Source: Lasiosphaeris hirsuta | Taxonomy: Eukaryota; Ascomycota; Sordariomycetes; Sordariales; Lasiosphaeriaceae | Assembly: GCA_030549175.1 (NCBI GenBank) | Contig: JAUKUA010000001.1 | Span: 7,688,001 to 7,752,000 of the forward strand | Length of the DNA: 64,000 nucleotides | Reading direction: 5' to 3' | In this document: positions 1-10,080 of the stretch, one piece after another | Position numbering within the stretch: the stretch's first letter is position 1 | Layout: every line of letters starts with the position of its first letter | The notes under the pieces: generated by a model | Told to the model about the DNA's origin: nothing | Database searches by the model: none | What the model saw: the letters and a program-made list of their open reading frames with translations, nothing else | Made by a program: the position numbers and the translations under genes

Positions 1-1
1 G

Positions 2-1660
2 GACATCCGCATTCTGATGAGACCGCTCACGAGGGACCGCTCCGTGAGCCCCGGCAACCAGGAGGTCTGCCGGTGGCTCGCTCTGCACGCCGAGGTCGCC
101 GACCAGGAGCAGTCGCAACACCGGGTCCTGGCTGTGACCCAAACACCAAGAGATATCTCCTTCTCCGTCAGGATACCGGGCGAACGCCTCGATGACGCGT
201 CCCCCAGGCCGCCGCTGTGGTGCGAGCTGTACTACGACCCAGCCAGCGACAACCAAATCCTGGTGAACCGCTCACACGTTCCATTTACCTTGTCCAAGGT
301 TTCGCAGCTGCCCGCAGGCAGTCCCGGAGAAGAGTATGATGTCAATCCTAACTTTCACAAGGCCCTCGCGCCGGGCACCTGGCGCATCAAAGTGAATGAG
401 TCGGAGGTGCTCGACTTTCGGATCTTGGAGAAACGGCCGGCCCGGCTCAGGGCGCCTTCGAGCGATTCCTCGACCGTGTCGACCATGAGCGATGTTGTCA
501 ACTCGGCAGGCAAGAGGTCATTTGTCGCCGACGAGGACGACCTGCTCACCCCCGAAAAGAAGCTGCGTCCGTCCGAGTCGGCTAGCAAGAATGAGGACGG
601 CGTCATCATGTTCCTGCCGCCAAAGACGAACCCGCTCGTCTTCCCGCTCCCGACAGCGGAGAAGGGCAAGGAGCTCGCCACTGCTAACGGCCACCCCCTC
701 CTGGACATGCAGCCCGACGAGACAGTCGAGATCCCCGGTGGCTGTGAGCTCGACGAATACACCATTACCAAGCGCGACCCCATCGCGTCGTCGAGCTTGT
801 CGAGCGTGTTCACCGCCGACTACTCAAACGTGCCAGACAGCGTGATCGTGGTCAAGGTGCTGAAGACGCGGACGCCCGCCATAGCGCACAACGATGCTGC
901 GACGGCCCGCAACGTGATCCACCAGGCTGATATCTGGTTGCGCGAGCTTCAGTACCAGGAGGATCTGCAGCACAGGAGCATCGTGCGGCTCTACGGGGGC
1001 GATGCGCGCTTCTTGTCGCTGTACATGGAGCACGTTGACGCTCGGGATCTTGCGTCCAGAGGTGTGTGGCGGTCTTCGGGGACCGACCTCTTCGCTGGCG
1101 ACCGATCTGACGCGCTACGTATCCTGCGCGACATTGCGAGTGCGCTGCACTACATCCACGACCGGGGCTTGGTCCATAACGACATCAAGCCGGGGAATAT
1201 TCTGTACAGCCGCGAGCGGGGCGCGGTGCTCTGCGACCTTGGCCTATCGACATACGCCAAGAACCCGCCCTCGATTGGCGGCACTCCGTGGTATGTGCCG
1301 CCCGAGTTCGTCGCGGTCAAACAGCGCGGGGCGGCCAGCGACGTGTGGGCGTTGGGTGTCACGATGCTGTACGTGCTAGGCAAGACGTCGTTCCCCGACG
1401 CTCGAGGTCACAGGGCGCACCCGCGGCACCTGCACTGGCTCATCTCCAAGGTCCACCACCACCGCGACCGTAACGGTCATACGGACGCCGTCGCCAACAT
1501 GCGCCAGTGGCTTAGCGAGGTGAACGGAATGCGCTCCAGCCTGAACATGCAGGATAAGCTGGAACGGCTCGTTCACGACATGCTGCTCCCTAACCCACAC
1601 CTCCGAGTAACGACCAAGGATATCATCGGTCGATTCGGTGAGCAGATCACCGAGAGATGA
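2..1660 (+). CDS. Protein kinase with FHA-like N-terminal region (5' end cut by window)
   Basis: The frame is open from base 2, so the real start probably lies upstream; the first ATG in the window is at 17 and residue numbers below count from it. Residues about 45-140 form a beta-rich block (WCELYYDP, later LAPGTWRIKV) like the FHA-like region found before some fungal kinases. A kinase domain follows from about residue 245 to the end. Visible elements are the ATP-binding Lys280 (VVKVLK), a catalytic loop HNDIKPGNIL (Asp389, Lys391), a metal-binding DLG (407-409) where most kinases have DFG, a PPE in the APE position, and SDVWALGVTM. HND instead of HRD suggests it is not controlled by classical activation-loop phosphorylation (inference). 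There is no intron. The residues needed for catalysis are present, so an active Ser/Thr kinase is likely. Substrate and pathway cannot be told. Confidence 0.8.
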   Translation, partial: DIRILMRPLTRDRSVSPGNQEVCRWLALHAEVADQEQSQHRVLAVTQTPRDISFSVRIPGERLDDASPRPPLWCELYYDPASDNQILVNRSHVPFTLSKVSQLPAGSPGEEYDVNPNFHKALAPGTWRIKVNESEVLDFRILEKRPARLRAPSSDSSTVSTMSDVVNSAGKRSFVADEDDLLTPEKKLRPSESASKNEDGVIMFLPPKTNPLVFPLPTAEKGKELATANGHPLLDMQPDETVEIPGGCELDEYTITKRDPIASSSLSSVFTADYSNVPDSVIVVKVLKTRTPAIAHNDAATARNVIHQADIWLRELQYQEDLQHRSIVRLYGGDARFLSLYMEHVDARDLASRGVWRSSGTDLFAGDRSDALRILRDIASALHYIHDRGLVHNDIKPGNILYSRERGAVLCDLGLSTYAKNPPSIGGTPWYVPPEFVAVKQRGAASDVWALGVTMLYVLGKTSFPDARGHRAHPRHLHWLISKVHHHRDRNGHTDAVANMRQWLSEVNGMRSSLNMQDKLERLVHDMLLPNPHLRVTTKDIIGRFGEQITER

Positions 1661-2055
1661 GGACACTATACGTTGGCTACGAGGACACGAAGCATGATTT
1701 TGGCAGCTGTCGGCGCATGGACGTCGTCGACCCCTTTCCTACTACTGGCTGGCTCTCACTTTGCATTTCCTAACCTGTGTGCGACAATATATTACTTTGA
1801 TACCTACCTGATCGCTTGAATGGGTGGTGGTGGTGAGTGGGCCCCGGTCCTCTCTTCATTTGGCATTTCTCACGTTGGCCCCTAGCTTTATCGGCGTTGC
1901 GATGCAGGCTTCTCCATATCGTCAAAAAGTTTTAGCCATTACCATGATGCATTATTCCTCGCCCCTGCCCGCTAGATAAATATTTACAGCCGAAATCTTT
2001 TCCCACCGCCCGTCCTGCATGACGCTCTTCGAGCTGCCTCTCCACTTCCTTCACC
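1661..2055. other. Intergenic, 3' flanks of two converging genes
   Basis: No coding signal was seen. The kinase gene and the minus-strand BIM1-like gene converge here. The stretch is moderately AT-rich, as expected for 3' untranslated regions. Confidence 0.5.
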
Positions 2056-2849
2056 CTACAGCCCCATGCCGTACGCAAAGACCAGGGCCAACCCCACGAC
2101 TGATGACATGACCACGTTGCTGACACCGGCGATGGAGCCTGCGCTCTTGGGCGGTGTCGCGGTTGATGAGCCGTTGGCTGATGAGCCATTGACCTGGGGC
2201 TGGATCTGGGCGAGCGTGACGCCCTCGGTCTTGCACTCGTCGCCGCTGAGTGCGGCGGCACTGGATCGGAACGTGATGTCGGCGCACTGTTCCCCCACCA
2301 ACCCCTTTTCGTTAGCATATCTCTCTCCCGTCAACCTCTCCGCCGCCAACCTGAAGACTTACGTTGTACAAGGCGCTCCCGCTCTCCCCCACCGTCACCA
2401 CCTGGATGCTCGCCTGGGTGCCGTCGACGACCGAGAGGTCGGTGGGCAGCGTCAGCTCGGGCACGCAGAGCAGGCCCTTGCCGGTGGTGTTCCAGATCTC
2501 GGGCGTGAGGGTGTAGTTGAAGTTGGACACGTTGGCGCCCAGCCCGAGGTTGATGAAGACGTAGGTCCAGTCGTGGTGCAGGTCGAGCTTGATGCTGCCG
2601 CCCTTGAGGGGCCAGTCGGTGCGGTTGCCGCTGGGGAGGTTACCTGGCACGCCGGCGCCTGGGGGTGGTGGGTTAGTTTATGGTTGGGAGGGGGACTGTT
2701 GAGGAGAACGCACAGGGATATGTCCATTGGGAGTAGCTGGTGTTGGCCGCGTTGAGTGTGTTGTAGCGCCATGCCGGGTAGGGGAGGCCGAAGTGGGCGG
2801 TTGTGAGCTGTGCGACGGCGAGCAGGATGAGGGCGGCGGCGGCGACCAT
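2056..2849 (-). CDS. BIM1/X325-type copper-binding GPI-anchored protein, 3 exons
   Basis: Exons on the minus strand are 2849-2714, 2658-2363 and 2286-2056, giving 220 residues. Intron 1 (55 bp) starts GTGCGT and has a CTAAC branch site; intron 2 (76 bp) starts GTAAGT; both end in AG and phases match. The protein has an 18-residue signal peptide (MVAAAALILLAVAQLTTA) followed directly by His, so the mature chain starts HFGLPYPAWR. That N-terminal His is the copper-brace ligand typical of LPMO-like folds. WTYPCAG and NRTDWPL match the BIM1/X325 family pattern. A Ser/Thr-rich linker and a hydrophobic C-terminal tail fit a GPI anchor. Family members bind copper at the cell surface and are linked to copper uptake, not polysaccharide cleavage (family knowledge). 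Three further Cys (CVPE, CADI, ECKT) could form disulfides. Only the three-exon model joins signal peptide, domain and tail. Confidence 0.85.
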
Positions 2850-2915
2850 GTTGGGCGGGTTTGTTTGTGTTTGTATTATTATTGTAACTATATGCAGTTG
2901 CGGTTACTGTTACGA

Positions 2916-2942
2916 TTGCGGTTGCGGTTGCGGTTGCGGTTG
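2916..2942 (+). repeat. TTGCGG hexanucleotide repeat
   Basis: About four and a half head-to-tail copies of TTGCGG lie just upstream of the minus-strand BIM1-like start. This is probably a simple microsatellite in the 5' region. It is not the TTAGGG telomere repeat. Confidence 0.8.
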
Positions 2943-4875
2943 CTCTTGGGTTGGCCCGAGGGGTGGGTGTGGGTTAGAGAGCCGCTTTGTTTGGAGCAAT
3001 GACGGGAAGGGTAGAGGACGGGAGCTTTGTGGAACGTAGCCTTTGCAATGTTTGCGAGCTTACCTTATTTATGTTGACACCCGGGTCCCTGGCATGACAG
3101 CAGCTACCTACGATGCGCACGATGCGGACAGCGAGAGGAGTGTGGGTGTCCACACCTCGGGACCCCGCTGCGCTGGGTGCCCAGGAACGGATTCAGAACA
3201 AATGCATCGCCTACATGGTTCGCCAAGCAGCGCCAACAGGCTGGCACCAATCAAAACACTGGACGGCATGCCGCCAATTGAGCAAGTTTCCTCGCCTCAT
3301 TGTATGCCTGTCTGCGTTTGTGCTGGGAAAGAAGAATCGGAGACCTTTTATCGTGCCTCCCCCCCTCTTGTTCTTTCCGTGCCTGAGCCTTTTAGTCTTG
3401 GTCTGGGATTGTGTGCGTCTCTGGGCCCCGCCTGATCCAATGAGCGGCGGTCGCAACCTGGTGCGGCGGCAGGTGCTGCAGACGCCACCGGCCCAGCTGG
3501 TCAGTTCTGGGGCCTTGGCGGGCAGCTTTGGGGTGAGCGGGGGAGGATTGCGGAGGCGGGAAACTTGCTCAAATCAACGCAGCACTGAGCAGCACCGAGC
3601 AGCACCGAGCGCGCAACCTACCGGGGAGAGGGAAGAGGGAAAAGAGAAAAGTGCGCCCAGGGCGGGAAGGTGGGTGAGCTGGTTGGGGCTTTCCAGGTTC
3701 CGGGTCCGGGGGATGACTGGGAGGGTCTTGAGCTGGTTATCAAGTCTTTTTTATTAAGCTTTGCATTTTCCTGCCCGAAGAGTCAATCGTAGAAGTCAAT
3801 TACAGACTTGTCCGAAAAGTCAACTAGAGACAACGACAGCCAACCACCGTCCCCATCCCAACAGCCCAGCAGTCCACGGCAGCGGCGCGCAGCCAGCGGC
3901 GATGGCACCGGTCCCCCTCCCGCCCACACCCTAGTGACGGGTCCCACCACCCGTCCCGCTGCGGCCCCGAGGGGTAAGTATCCGTCCCCGCCCAGATCGG
4001 ATCCCGACGCCCCAGGGAGACCGCAGCGCCGAAGCGCACCGACTCTCTGGGGGCTGGGGCCGTATCGGGCAGCGGGAATAGCTTCCTCTCGGGCGCAAGG
4101 GGATGGGTTTGGTGTCACCGTCGCTAGGGGGGGGGGGGGGGAGGGAGGAGGATGGCTACCATACCTGCTGGCTGCTGCGGCCGTTGCCGGACCAGCTGGG
4201 TGGAATGGGGGAGATGGAAGTTGGCTGAAGAAGGGGAAGGGAATTGTGGACGAGAGGGGAGGGTATTTATACCCGTCTGCGTTCATGAACTCTTGGCTTT
4301 GTCATCTAGGGAACTGGGAAAGCGTTGAGACTCTGACGTGGTTTCTAGGTTCGTGCCTCGATTTGGTTTGGCTGCAGCCCGGATCGGCCCGAAATTTGCC
4401 ATGAAATTCGGGTCGAGTTTCTGCGCATTCGACTCATATGCATTGGTTGAGTAATGTAGCTCAGGCTTAATCATAATGGAGGTCAATGTCTACACCCCTA
4501 CTGTCAAGACGAATTTACGTAAGATGGCATCTCAATCCCAAAGACAATTGGCAAGATTAACTTACTTTAACATGGCAGTTTCTCCACTTTGAAGGCTCTC
4601 CCAAAGGTTGTGTATGTCGTTTTCAAGCCAATTTAACTTGCTCAACCAAGGTGGTTACGTCGAGTTGGCAAATGATGCATGAGCCAATCAGTAACTCAAA
4701 TCTTCATCACATACATTTTGGCATGAAAGTCATCTCCTCTGCAAAGACTAAAATTGCAGTGCAGGCCTTGCACCTCCAACTCCCGCGGTGCCGTTTCTGA
4801 AGTCGAAATGCTCGCACTGTGATTTTGGGCCACCCCCTTCGCTGGGGTTAGAATCGCAGTGCCAGTTGAAAATGT

Positions 4876-4919
4876 GTCGATAAACGGTCGATAAACGGCC
4901 GATAAACGGTCGATAAAAC
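4876..4919. repeat. Four tandem copies of an 11-bp unit
   Basis: The unit GTCGATAAACG occurs four times in a row, with one base change in the third copy. Short arrays like this occur inside the ends of some fungal DNA transposons as transposase-binding sites. No second end was identified, so its identity is open. Confidence 0.7.
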
Positions 4920-5869
4920 ATGTCGATCTTCATCGATAACCACGGGCTTTAAATTTCCGGTGGAAGCTCATACCATACATAAGGGGCAGTCACCCCCTCC
5001 GAACTGGTCTCATTTATTAGGGGGCTGTCGCTGTCCCAAGACTCCAGCCGAAAGATCGGAACTGTCAGTCGCCGTGGTTAGAGAATCTTGGGTATCGGAT
5101 GGTTGACGTTTGGCTGGCGTGTGGAGGTTGAGAAATTGGCCGCGTATAGGGCAGTCGCCCATCTCACCAGGAGCGTTTTCGCCATTGGTGTTAATGCCGC
5201 GGAGTCCAAAGAGGCGCCGCGATGTGTCTCCTGTTTGGACGGGTGCTGCTGCGCCACCCGCTCGTCGTCGGCCCCATCGATTTGGGAAGGTGTGCCGTGG
5301 TGTGGAGCAAAACAATAGACGAATCCCTAGTACCTAGACGAATTCTAGAGTTTTGATTTTTTGGCGAATATTGGATGGCAAGTTTTGGTAGACGCCAAGG
5401 CTCTGTGCTGAAACGGTTTCCGAGGGCTCCCGCGACCGCCACCGCGTTGCGGAGATCCTGGTTCCAGTGATGTGCTAGGATCGCCAGATCGCCCTAGCGG
5501 GGAATCCAGACACGAAGCAGACAGCTGCCGGCATCAGAAACATATGATCGCCCAACCAGTTTCACCCCCTCGTCCGCTTCGGTACTCAAGCTTTTTTGCC
5601 TGGTAGCGTCATCAACACAAGCTTCTTTCGAGTCAAACCCCCGATTGTCTGTGCCGTGCATGTGGATCGTTGCTGCTCTCAGTTGGCCGCTATTATTATC
5701 ACGCAGTCTTCTGTCTCGCTTCTGTTTCTCTCATGTCTTGGCTGTACGAACCAGGAGCGTGGGCATCGACGGACGCCGTTGGTCCTGGCGGGCAGCCTTG
5801 CATTCTTCAGCGTGACACCCAGGTCCAGGTCCGACACGTTGTCAACGTCCCTGCCGAGGGGGGGTGGTA

Positions 5870-5882
5870 ATTCGTATATAGC
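5870..5882 (+). promoter_or_regulatory. Possible TATA box of the secreted repeat protein
   Basis: A TATATA-type motif lies about 135 bp before the ATG at 6013 and is followed by a pyrimidine-rich leader. It lies inside the upward extension of the same open frame, which argues that this extension is not translated. Confidence 0.35.
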
Positions 5883-6012
5883 TGTTCTAGCCCATCACCC
5901 TTCTCGGCTGGTGATGTTGTCCTCCATCACACCAATCCCTTCTCTTCTCCAACGTCTGCTGGGTAGACTCTTTGTGCGCGCTTTCCTTTCACCCCACAGC
6001 CCTCCTTTCAAC

Positions 6013-6894
6013 ATGTCACCCTCCTTTTCCTGGCGGCAGGCCGCCCTCGCCACTCTTTTAGTGACAGCCAACATCGCGCCGGTCGCCACCGCCGCTGCCG
6101 GTCCGCGGGCGCTGCAACAGCTCAACCAGCTCGGCGCGGGTGCCGGTGATGGCCAGCAAGCCAACAGCATCGCGGCCCAGATCCAAGACCTCATCGAAGG
6201 CATCCTCGGCGGAGGCGCGGGAGGAGGGGGCAAGGCCGCCCCTAAACCCCCGGCTGTTATCGAGAGCGTGACTGCCACTGAGTCCGCCGCCGAGACGGCT
6301 ACTGAATCTGCCGCCGAGACGGCCACTGAATCTGCCGCCGAGACGGCCACTGAATCCGCTGCCGAGATAGCCTCGGCCACCGAGACGGTGACAGCGTCGG
6401 CCGACACGGCCCTCGAAACCGCGACAGCCACAGAATCCCTCGCCACCGAATCCCTCGCCACCGACACGGCATCCGCAACAGCCACCGCGACCGCAGTCGC
6501 AGCCGCCTACAACCTCACTGCGCCAGCGCTTAACGTGACCGACGCAGCCGCCGCGAACCTCACGCTCATCAACGACGATGCCAACTTGAACAACAACACC
6601 GCGGCTGCCGGCAAGGGTAAGGGGAAGGCCAAGGGCAAGGGCAAAGCCAAGGGCAAGGGTAAGGGCAAGGCGAAGGGGAAGGGGAACAACGGCGATGATG
6701 TGGTGGTGGTGGTTGCCGATCCGGCTGAGGTTGTCGAGGCCGAGGCAGGCGGCGCTGGTAACGGCAAGGGCAAGGGCAAGGGCAAGGGCAAGGGCAAGAA
6801 TGCGGCGGCGGAGGAGGAGGAAGAGCTAGTGGGGGCTCCGGGGACGGCGTCGTTCATTTTGCCGCGGCGGAGGAGGGCGCGGTTCTCGGCTTGA
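6013..6894 (+). CDS. Secreted Ala/Thr-repeat and Lys-Gly-repeat protein
   Basis: The protein has 293 residues and no intron. The ATG at 6013 was chosen over upstream in-frame starts because it directly precedes a good signal peptide (about residues 1-28) and has a favourable CAACATGTC context. Four 8-residue TESAAETA repeats (bases 6274-6369) are followed by an Ala/Thr-rich stretch, then N-glycosylation motifs (NLTAP, NVTD, NLTL). Two blocks of GK/GKAK repeats (bases about 6610-6690 and 6765-6798) are separated by an acidic DDVVVVV segment and followed by EEEEE. The tail is basic (RRRRAR). Composition suggests an O-glycosylated, mostly disordered wall or extracellular protein with strong charge blocks. 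No known domain was recognised; the upstream part resembles the linker of GPI-type wall proteins, but there is no clear hydrophobic GPI tail. Confidence 0.65.
   Translation: MSPSFSWRQAALATLLVTANIAPVATAAAGPRALQQLNQLGAGAGDGQQANSIAAQIQDLIEGILGGGAGGGGKAAPKPPAVIESVTATESAAETATESAAETATESAAETATESAAEIASATETVTASADTALETATATESLATESLATDTASATATATAVAAAYNLTAPALNVTDAAAANLTLINDDANLNNNTAAAGKGKGKAKGKGKAKGKGKGKAKGKGNNGDDVVVVVADPAEVVEAEAGGAGNGKGKGKGKGKGKNAAAEEEEELVGAPGTASFILPRRRRARFSA
6274..6369 (+). repeat. 24-bp tandem repeat inside the secreted repeat protein
   Basis: Four consecutive 24-bp units encode TESAAETA-like octapeptides; unit 4 has diverged. Copy number of such coding minisatellites often varies between strains. 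Confidence 0.85.
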
Positions 6895-7024
6895 GGAGTG
6901 CGGGGGGAAATGGCTGAGGTAGTCGGTCTCGGGGGGAAAAAAAAAAAGAATGAAGCCTCATCTAAAATAGACTAGCACATTGCCATAGGATAGTACGAAA
7001 TATCGCAGCGCGATTTTAAGGGAT

Positions 7025-7125
7025 GGCACACAATGTACTGGTATATGATGAATTTAGCATGGTGTACAATATACCAGCACGTAGATTTGTGCTAGTAATT
7101 ATGATATACCAGTACATCACATGCC
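7025..7125. repeat. About 100-bp foldback element
   Basis: A perfect 14-bp inverted repeat (7033-7046 against 7104-7117) extends outward to 24 bp with four mismatches, all transitions. A smaller inverted repeat (AGCAC/GTGCT) sits in the loop. It is AT-rich compared with both sides and lies immediately upstream of a HET fragment. It may be a miniature foldback transposon. Confidence 0.5.
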
Positions 7126-7155
7126 AAACTAAGATACACCAGCTTTATAGATGCT

Positions 7156-7418
7156 GCTTGATGCGCGACGACGACATCCCGCGCTACGGCGGCTACGCCA
7201 CTCTCTCGCACACATGGGGCGACGATGGGGTCATACTGCAGGAGATGCGGCGCATGGAGAGTAAGATTCCGCAGGCTCTCAACAAACAAAAGCAGCATAT
7301 TGCTGATAAGAGGGGCTTTACCAAGATCGAGAGCGCTGCTGCCATGGCTGTCCGGCGCGGACTTGGCTACCTCTGGGTTGGCACGTGCTGCATCCAAGAA
7401 TGTTCACCCGACCACTAA
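7156..7418 (+). pseudogene. HET-domain fragment
   Basis: The translation contains YATLSHTWGDD, RGFTKIESAAAMAVRRGLGY and LWVGTCCIQE. These correspond to the first motifs of the fungal heterokaryon-incompatibility HET domain (YATLSHxWG, then GLxYLWIDTCCI). The frame stops directly after the Cys-Cys motif, and nothing recognisable of the rest of a HET protein follows. The usual Asp before TCC is Gly here. The remnant is too short to work and starts next to the foldback element at 7025-7125. Confidence 0.75.
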
Positions 7419-7614
7419 GCCCTACAAAAGAGGGTATGTTTGCCGCCGTAAACGCAGGTCGCTTACGCACTCTGGAGTCTGGACCTTGTCAAACGGTAAA
7501 TGGTAACGAGTGGCGGCCGGGATCGCCCACCCAGACAGACGGGGGCTCCTAAACTTAGGCCTGGGCCATTGTTTCGGCCCCTCCTAGAGTCTCACCTGAT
7601 CCCTAGTTTGAGGC

Positions 7615-8555
7615 GCCTAGGATATCCAAAGGGCCTGGCATCTGGTCACTCTGCTAACTAGATGATAGGTGTGATATTTGTCGCTGAACATGGTCGGACA
7701 AAAAGGACAGCCGCGGTGAGGTTCGGCCGACACTCCCACAGCCGCCGCAATCATCTCGGGCGTGTAGTCTTCCGGCTCGACCTCCGGGTGCTGCTCTTTG
7801 AGATGTTGCAAATACTCGAGCTGGATCTCAAACTCGGCCTCGTGGCTGTGGCAGTGCCAAACCCGGCGGTGTTGGTTTCCATGGTCGATCCACTCCTGCT
7901 TCACGCCGTAGAGACGGCTAGGGTGCAAACAGTCCTCGTACGTGCAATAGTACGGCTGCAGGTCGTAGATCTGGTGTACGCTGCCGAAACACTTAGCACC
8001 CGTCTTAAATGTGCGCGAGCGTATAGACGGGCCTCACCGCTAGCCGTCTCGACTGAGGTACCTCTCTGGACATAAGATACCGCAGTAAGGACAAGGAAAG
8101 TACTTGTGGCCGGCGAGATGGCTCGGTACTGGGGGCCATGCGAGGTCCTCCCCTCGAGGGCTAACCACGGTCGACACGCAGCTACGATGCGAGATGACCG
8201 ATCTCATATCGTTGGGGCCTATCGCTTTCAGGTCCATTTTAGTCACCGACGTAGCCATTGACTTCGCGGGGGTCGGTCTCGAAGCTTGGCTCGGGGCCGC
8301 TGCCGGCTGGGGAAGAGCAACGGCATCAACGGGCCACTCGGCGACGGCCGGAGCTTCCTCGGTCATGTCGCGCCCTAGGAGCTGGGCGTGCTTCTTCCAG
8401 TAAATAAATTGCTGCTTCCTACGGGCGTTGGCCATGCCCGCCCTGGCCATGAGCCAGTGGCTCGCCGAGGCGTACCGCGCGAGCAGCTCCTCCTGGCTGA
8501 AGCCCAGTTCCTGGAGCTGCTCGTCGTCGACCTCTTGAACTAGAGTACATGTATG
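7615..8555 (-). pseudogene. Broken AcuF-like C2H2-type zinc-finger gene
   Basis: Two reading-frame blocks on the minus strand (about 8555-8043 and 8000-7617) together match a fungal protein with a zinc-finger region usually annotated as AcuF-like. Visible are ANARRKQQFIYWKKH, then a Pro/Ala linker, FPCPYCGILCPERYL, DLQPYYCTYEDC, EWIDHGNQHRRVWHCHSH and GCPFCPTMFSDKYHTYHL. The frame is lost between the first Cys pair and DLQPYYC, with a stop directly after the first block. The start is missing: a stop and a possible acceptor (CTCTAG) lie just upstream. The end is lost after TYHL. Such proteins often accompany NLR genes in fungi (family impression). It is probably a pseudogene. Confidence 0.6.
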
Positions 8556-9059
8556 TACGTAGGCATTATCTTAAACGAAGATAAAACCTGGCTAGCAAGT
8601 TATAGGTAGGCTTTGCTGTAAGTAGTCGAGTATTCGCCGTCCATTTACGTTACTACGTGGAGATTAAGGGTCCCCTATCATAAGAAACAACGAAGTCTTT
8701 ATACCTGTCACGGGATGTTGGCTGGACCCCACCAATTCCCGTGCACGCACCCATTCCCAATCCGGACTAGCGGGGAGCTAGGGCCAAACAGGAAAGTGGG
8801 TTGGCTACAAGAGCATATCTCCAAGCCGCAGGTACGCAACCCTCTTCTTCCTTTCCTCTTTTCCCTAGCTTTAGATCTTCATACGACGGTATGGTAATAT
8901 AGTAGCATCACCCCTATAGCCTATCACCGGTATCGTGACAATACCCACGTAAAAAGTAGCCTAGAACATCTACCCATGGCGTGTTAATTTCCCCTTTGGT
9001 TAGACATTCTGGGGGAGTAATCGCTCGCCTTAAGGAATTAGTATGGTAGATTAATCGGG
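8556..9059. other. No supported gene
   Basis: The sequence is AT-leaning with no clear domain in any frame. The part next to 9060 may be the decayed C-terminal half of the mariner relic, since short transposase-like stretches with several stops continue on the minus strand. Confidence 0.3.
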
Positions 9060-9472
9060 GGTTAAAGAATATGGACCTTTCGATAAGTAATCTTAGGTCT
9101 CTGGAGGGCCGTTTGGTACTGGATACCCCGGCAGCGTAGTTCCCGGGTAATTGTATGGGTAGAGCATGTTAAACCATAGCTTTTCCGGACTTTCTCGGTT
9201 GAAATAAAGGGACCAACCTCTATAGAACGTAGTATACGCCTTAGGTCGTGTTCATTTAGAACGTGAGGGCGGCCAGAGCGTGGTAAAGATTTACTTGACT
9301 TTTGGATATTATAGTGTCGGACGATCTTGTCGATAGAGGCTAGGTTTATACCCTCTTTGACCTACAACGCCCTGTGGGAAAGACCTAATTGATGGCTTAC
9401 TGTAATCCGGGTCCTTTTATGAGGGGAATATTCGAAATTTGAGATTTGGGGGATCACATTGACTTCGTCCAT
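9060..9472 (-). pseudogene. Tc1/mariner-type transposase relic, N-terminal part
   Basis: From an ATG at 9472 the minus strand reads an N-terminal segment with one in-frame TAG. It passes through SKSLPRSGRPHVLNEHDLRR, the typical helix-turn-helix linker of fungal Tc1/mariner transposases, and continues with KVRKSYGLTCSTHTITREL. Recognisable sequence fades near 9060, and the catalytic DDE part is not visible. No TIRs were found. It is a decayed, truncated element. Confidence 0.6.
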
Positions 9473-9751
9473 GGTTATGTAAAATTGGGTGGTGTTTTGA
9501 GGAAAGTTGGACGTGACGTGTATCGTGTGTGAAAGTAGGGTTTGCGGTCAGACTTTTGTCTCCCCACTGTACCACCTGAAGCTCGATTTGTGTCTTCCTA
9601 GCCGCTCCAACATCCCTGCTACGCCCGCTGCAGCTTCCAATGTCTCTGCATCATCGAATCCTCGCATACTATTGCTGGTTTTGAATATTTCGTCATACTA
9701 TGTAATCCATTTTTTTAGCCTCTGCCCATGACGGCTTCAGGGTTTGCTGCT
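9473..9751. other. No supported gene
   Basis: There is one short open frame (9507-9731 plus) without any recognisable feature. A 75-codon open frame on the minus strand (9976-9752) adjoins it and could be the tail of the phosphorylase-domain gene, but its reading phase does not fit. Confidence 0.3.
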
Positions 9752-10080
9752 CTAACAGAACATGAACCTGGGCCATTCGTGCTCAGACTCGGAAGGCGCT
9801 GTATCGGTAGCACTGGGCTCTCTTAGCAAGGGGACTTTGTCATCTGGAATAGCTAGAGACGTAGTGAGGCTCGTTGCTCCAGACTGAGAGGATGTGGGCC
9901 GCCGCTGCCACGCCGTTGTTGTGTCAAGGTGGTGATCTGATGAAGGGCTACTAATACTTGGAGCAGTGGATGCCGCCTGGGTGAGGATAGACCACGGGCT
10001 AATAATGAGCGATGGGGTCAGCCATGTTCAAGAAACCGTTATTACCACTTACTCCTTTGCGACGACAAAAAGATACTTAC

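Larger units (their letters stand above)
2850..5869. other. 3-kb stretch with no supported gene
   Basis: Several overlapping open frames occur on both strands (3113-3757, 3808-4404, 3783-4286), but all are low-complexity Pro/Arg/Ser or aromatic-poor sequence without a recognisable domain, and frames on opposite strands overlap. A poly-G run lies at about 4131-4141. Around 4360-4500 and 4750-4950 the sequence has the look of DNA-transposon ends, including an 11-bp tandem repeat, but no matching pair of ends was found. Confidence 0.4.

Noticed and set aside
2066..2755. A 229-residue plus-strand frame
   Set aside because: Antisense to the BIM1-like gene, with no domain; the spliced minus-strand model explains the locus.
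3783..4404. Overlapping 198-residue plus and 167-residue minus frames
   Set aside because: Both are low-complexity and overlap each other; no start context, domain or splice pattern favours either.
5596..6012. Upstream extension of the secreted repeat protein frame
   Set aside because: It runs through a TATA-like motif and a pyrimidine-rich leader, and the signal peptide begins at 6013.
9752..9976. A 75-codon open frame as the last exon of the phosphorylase-domain gene
   Set aside because: A plausible acceptor (CACCCAG) precedes it, but the phase does not fit the donor at 10080 and the sequence is a low-complexity Ser/Thr linker.
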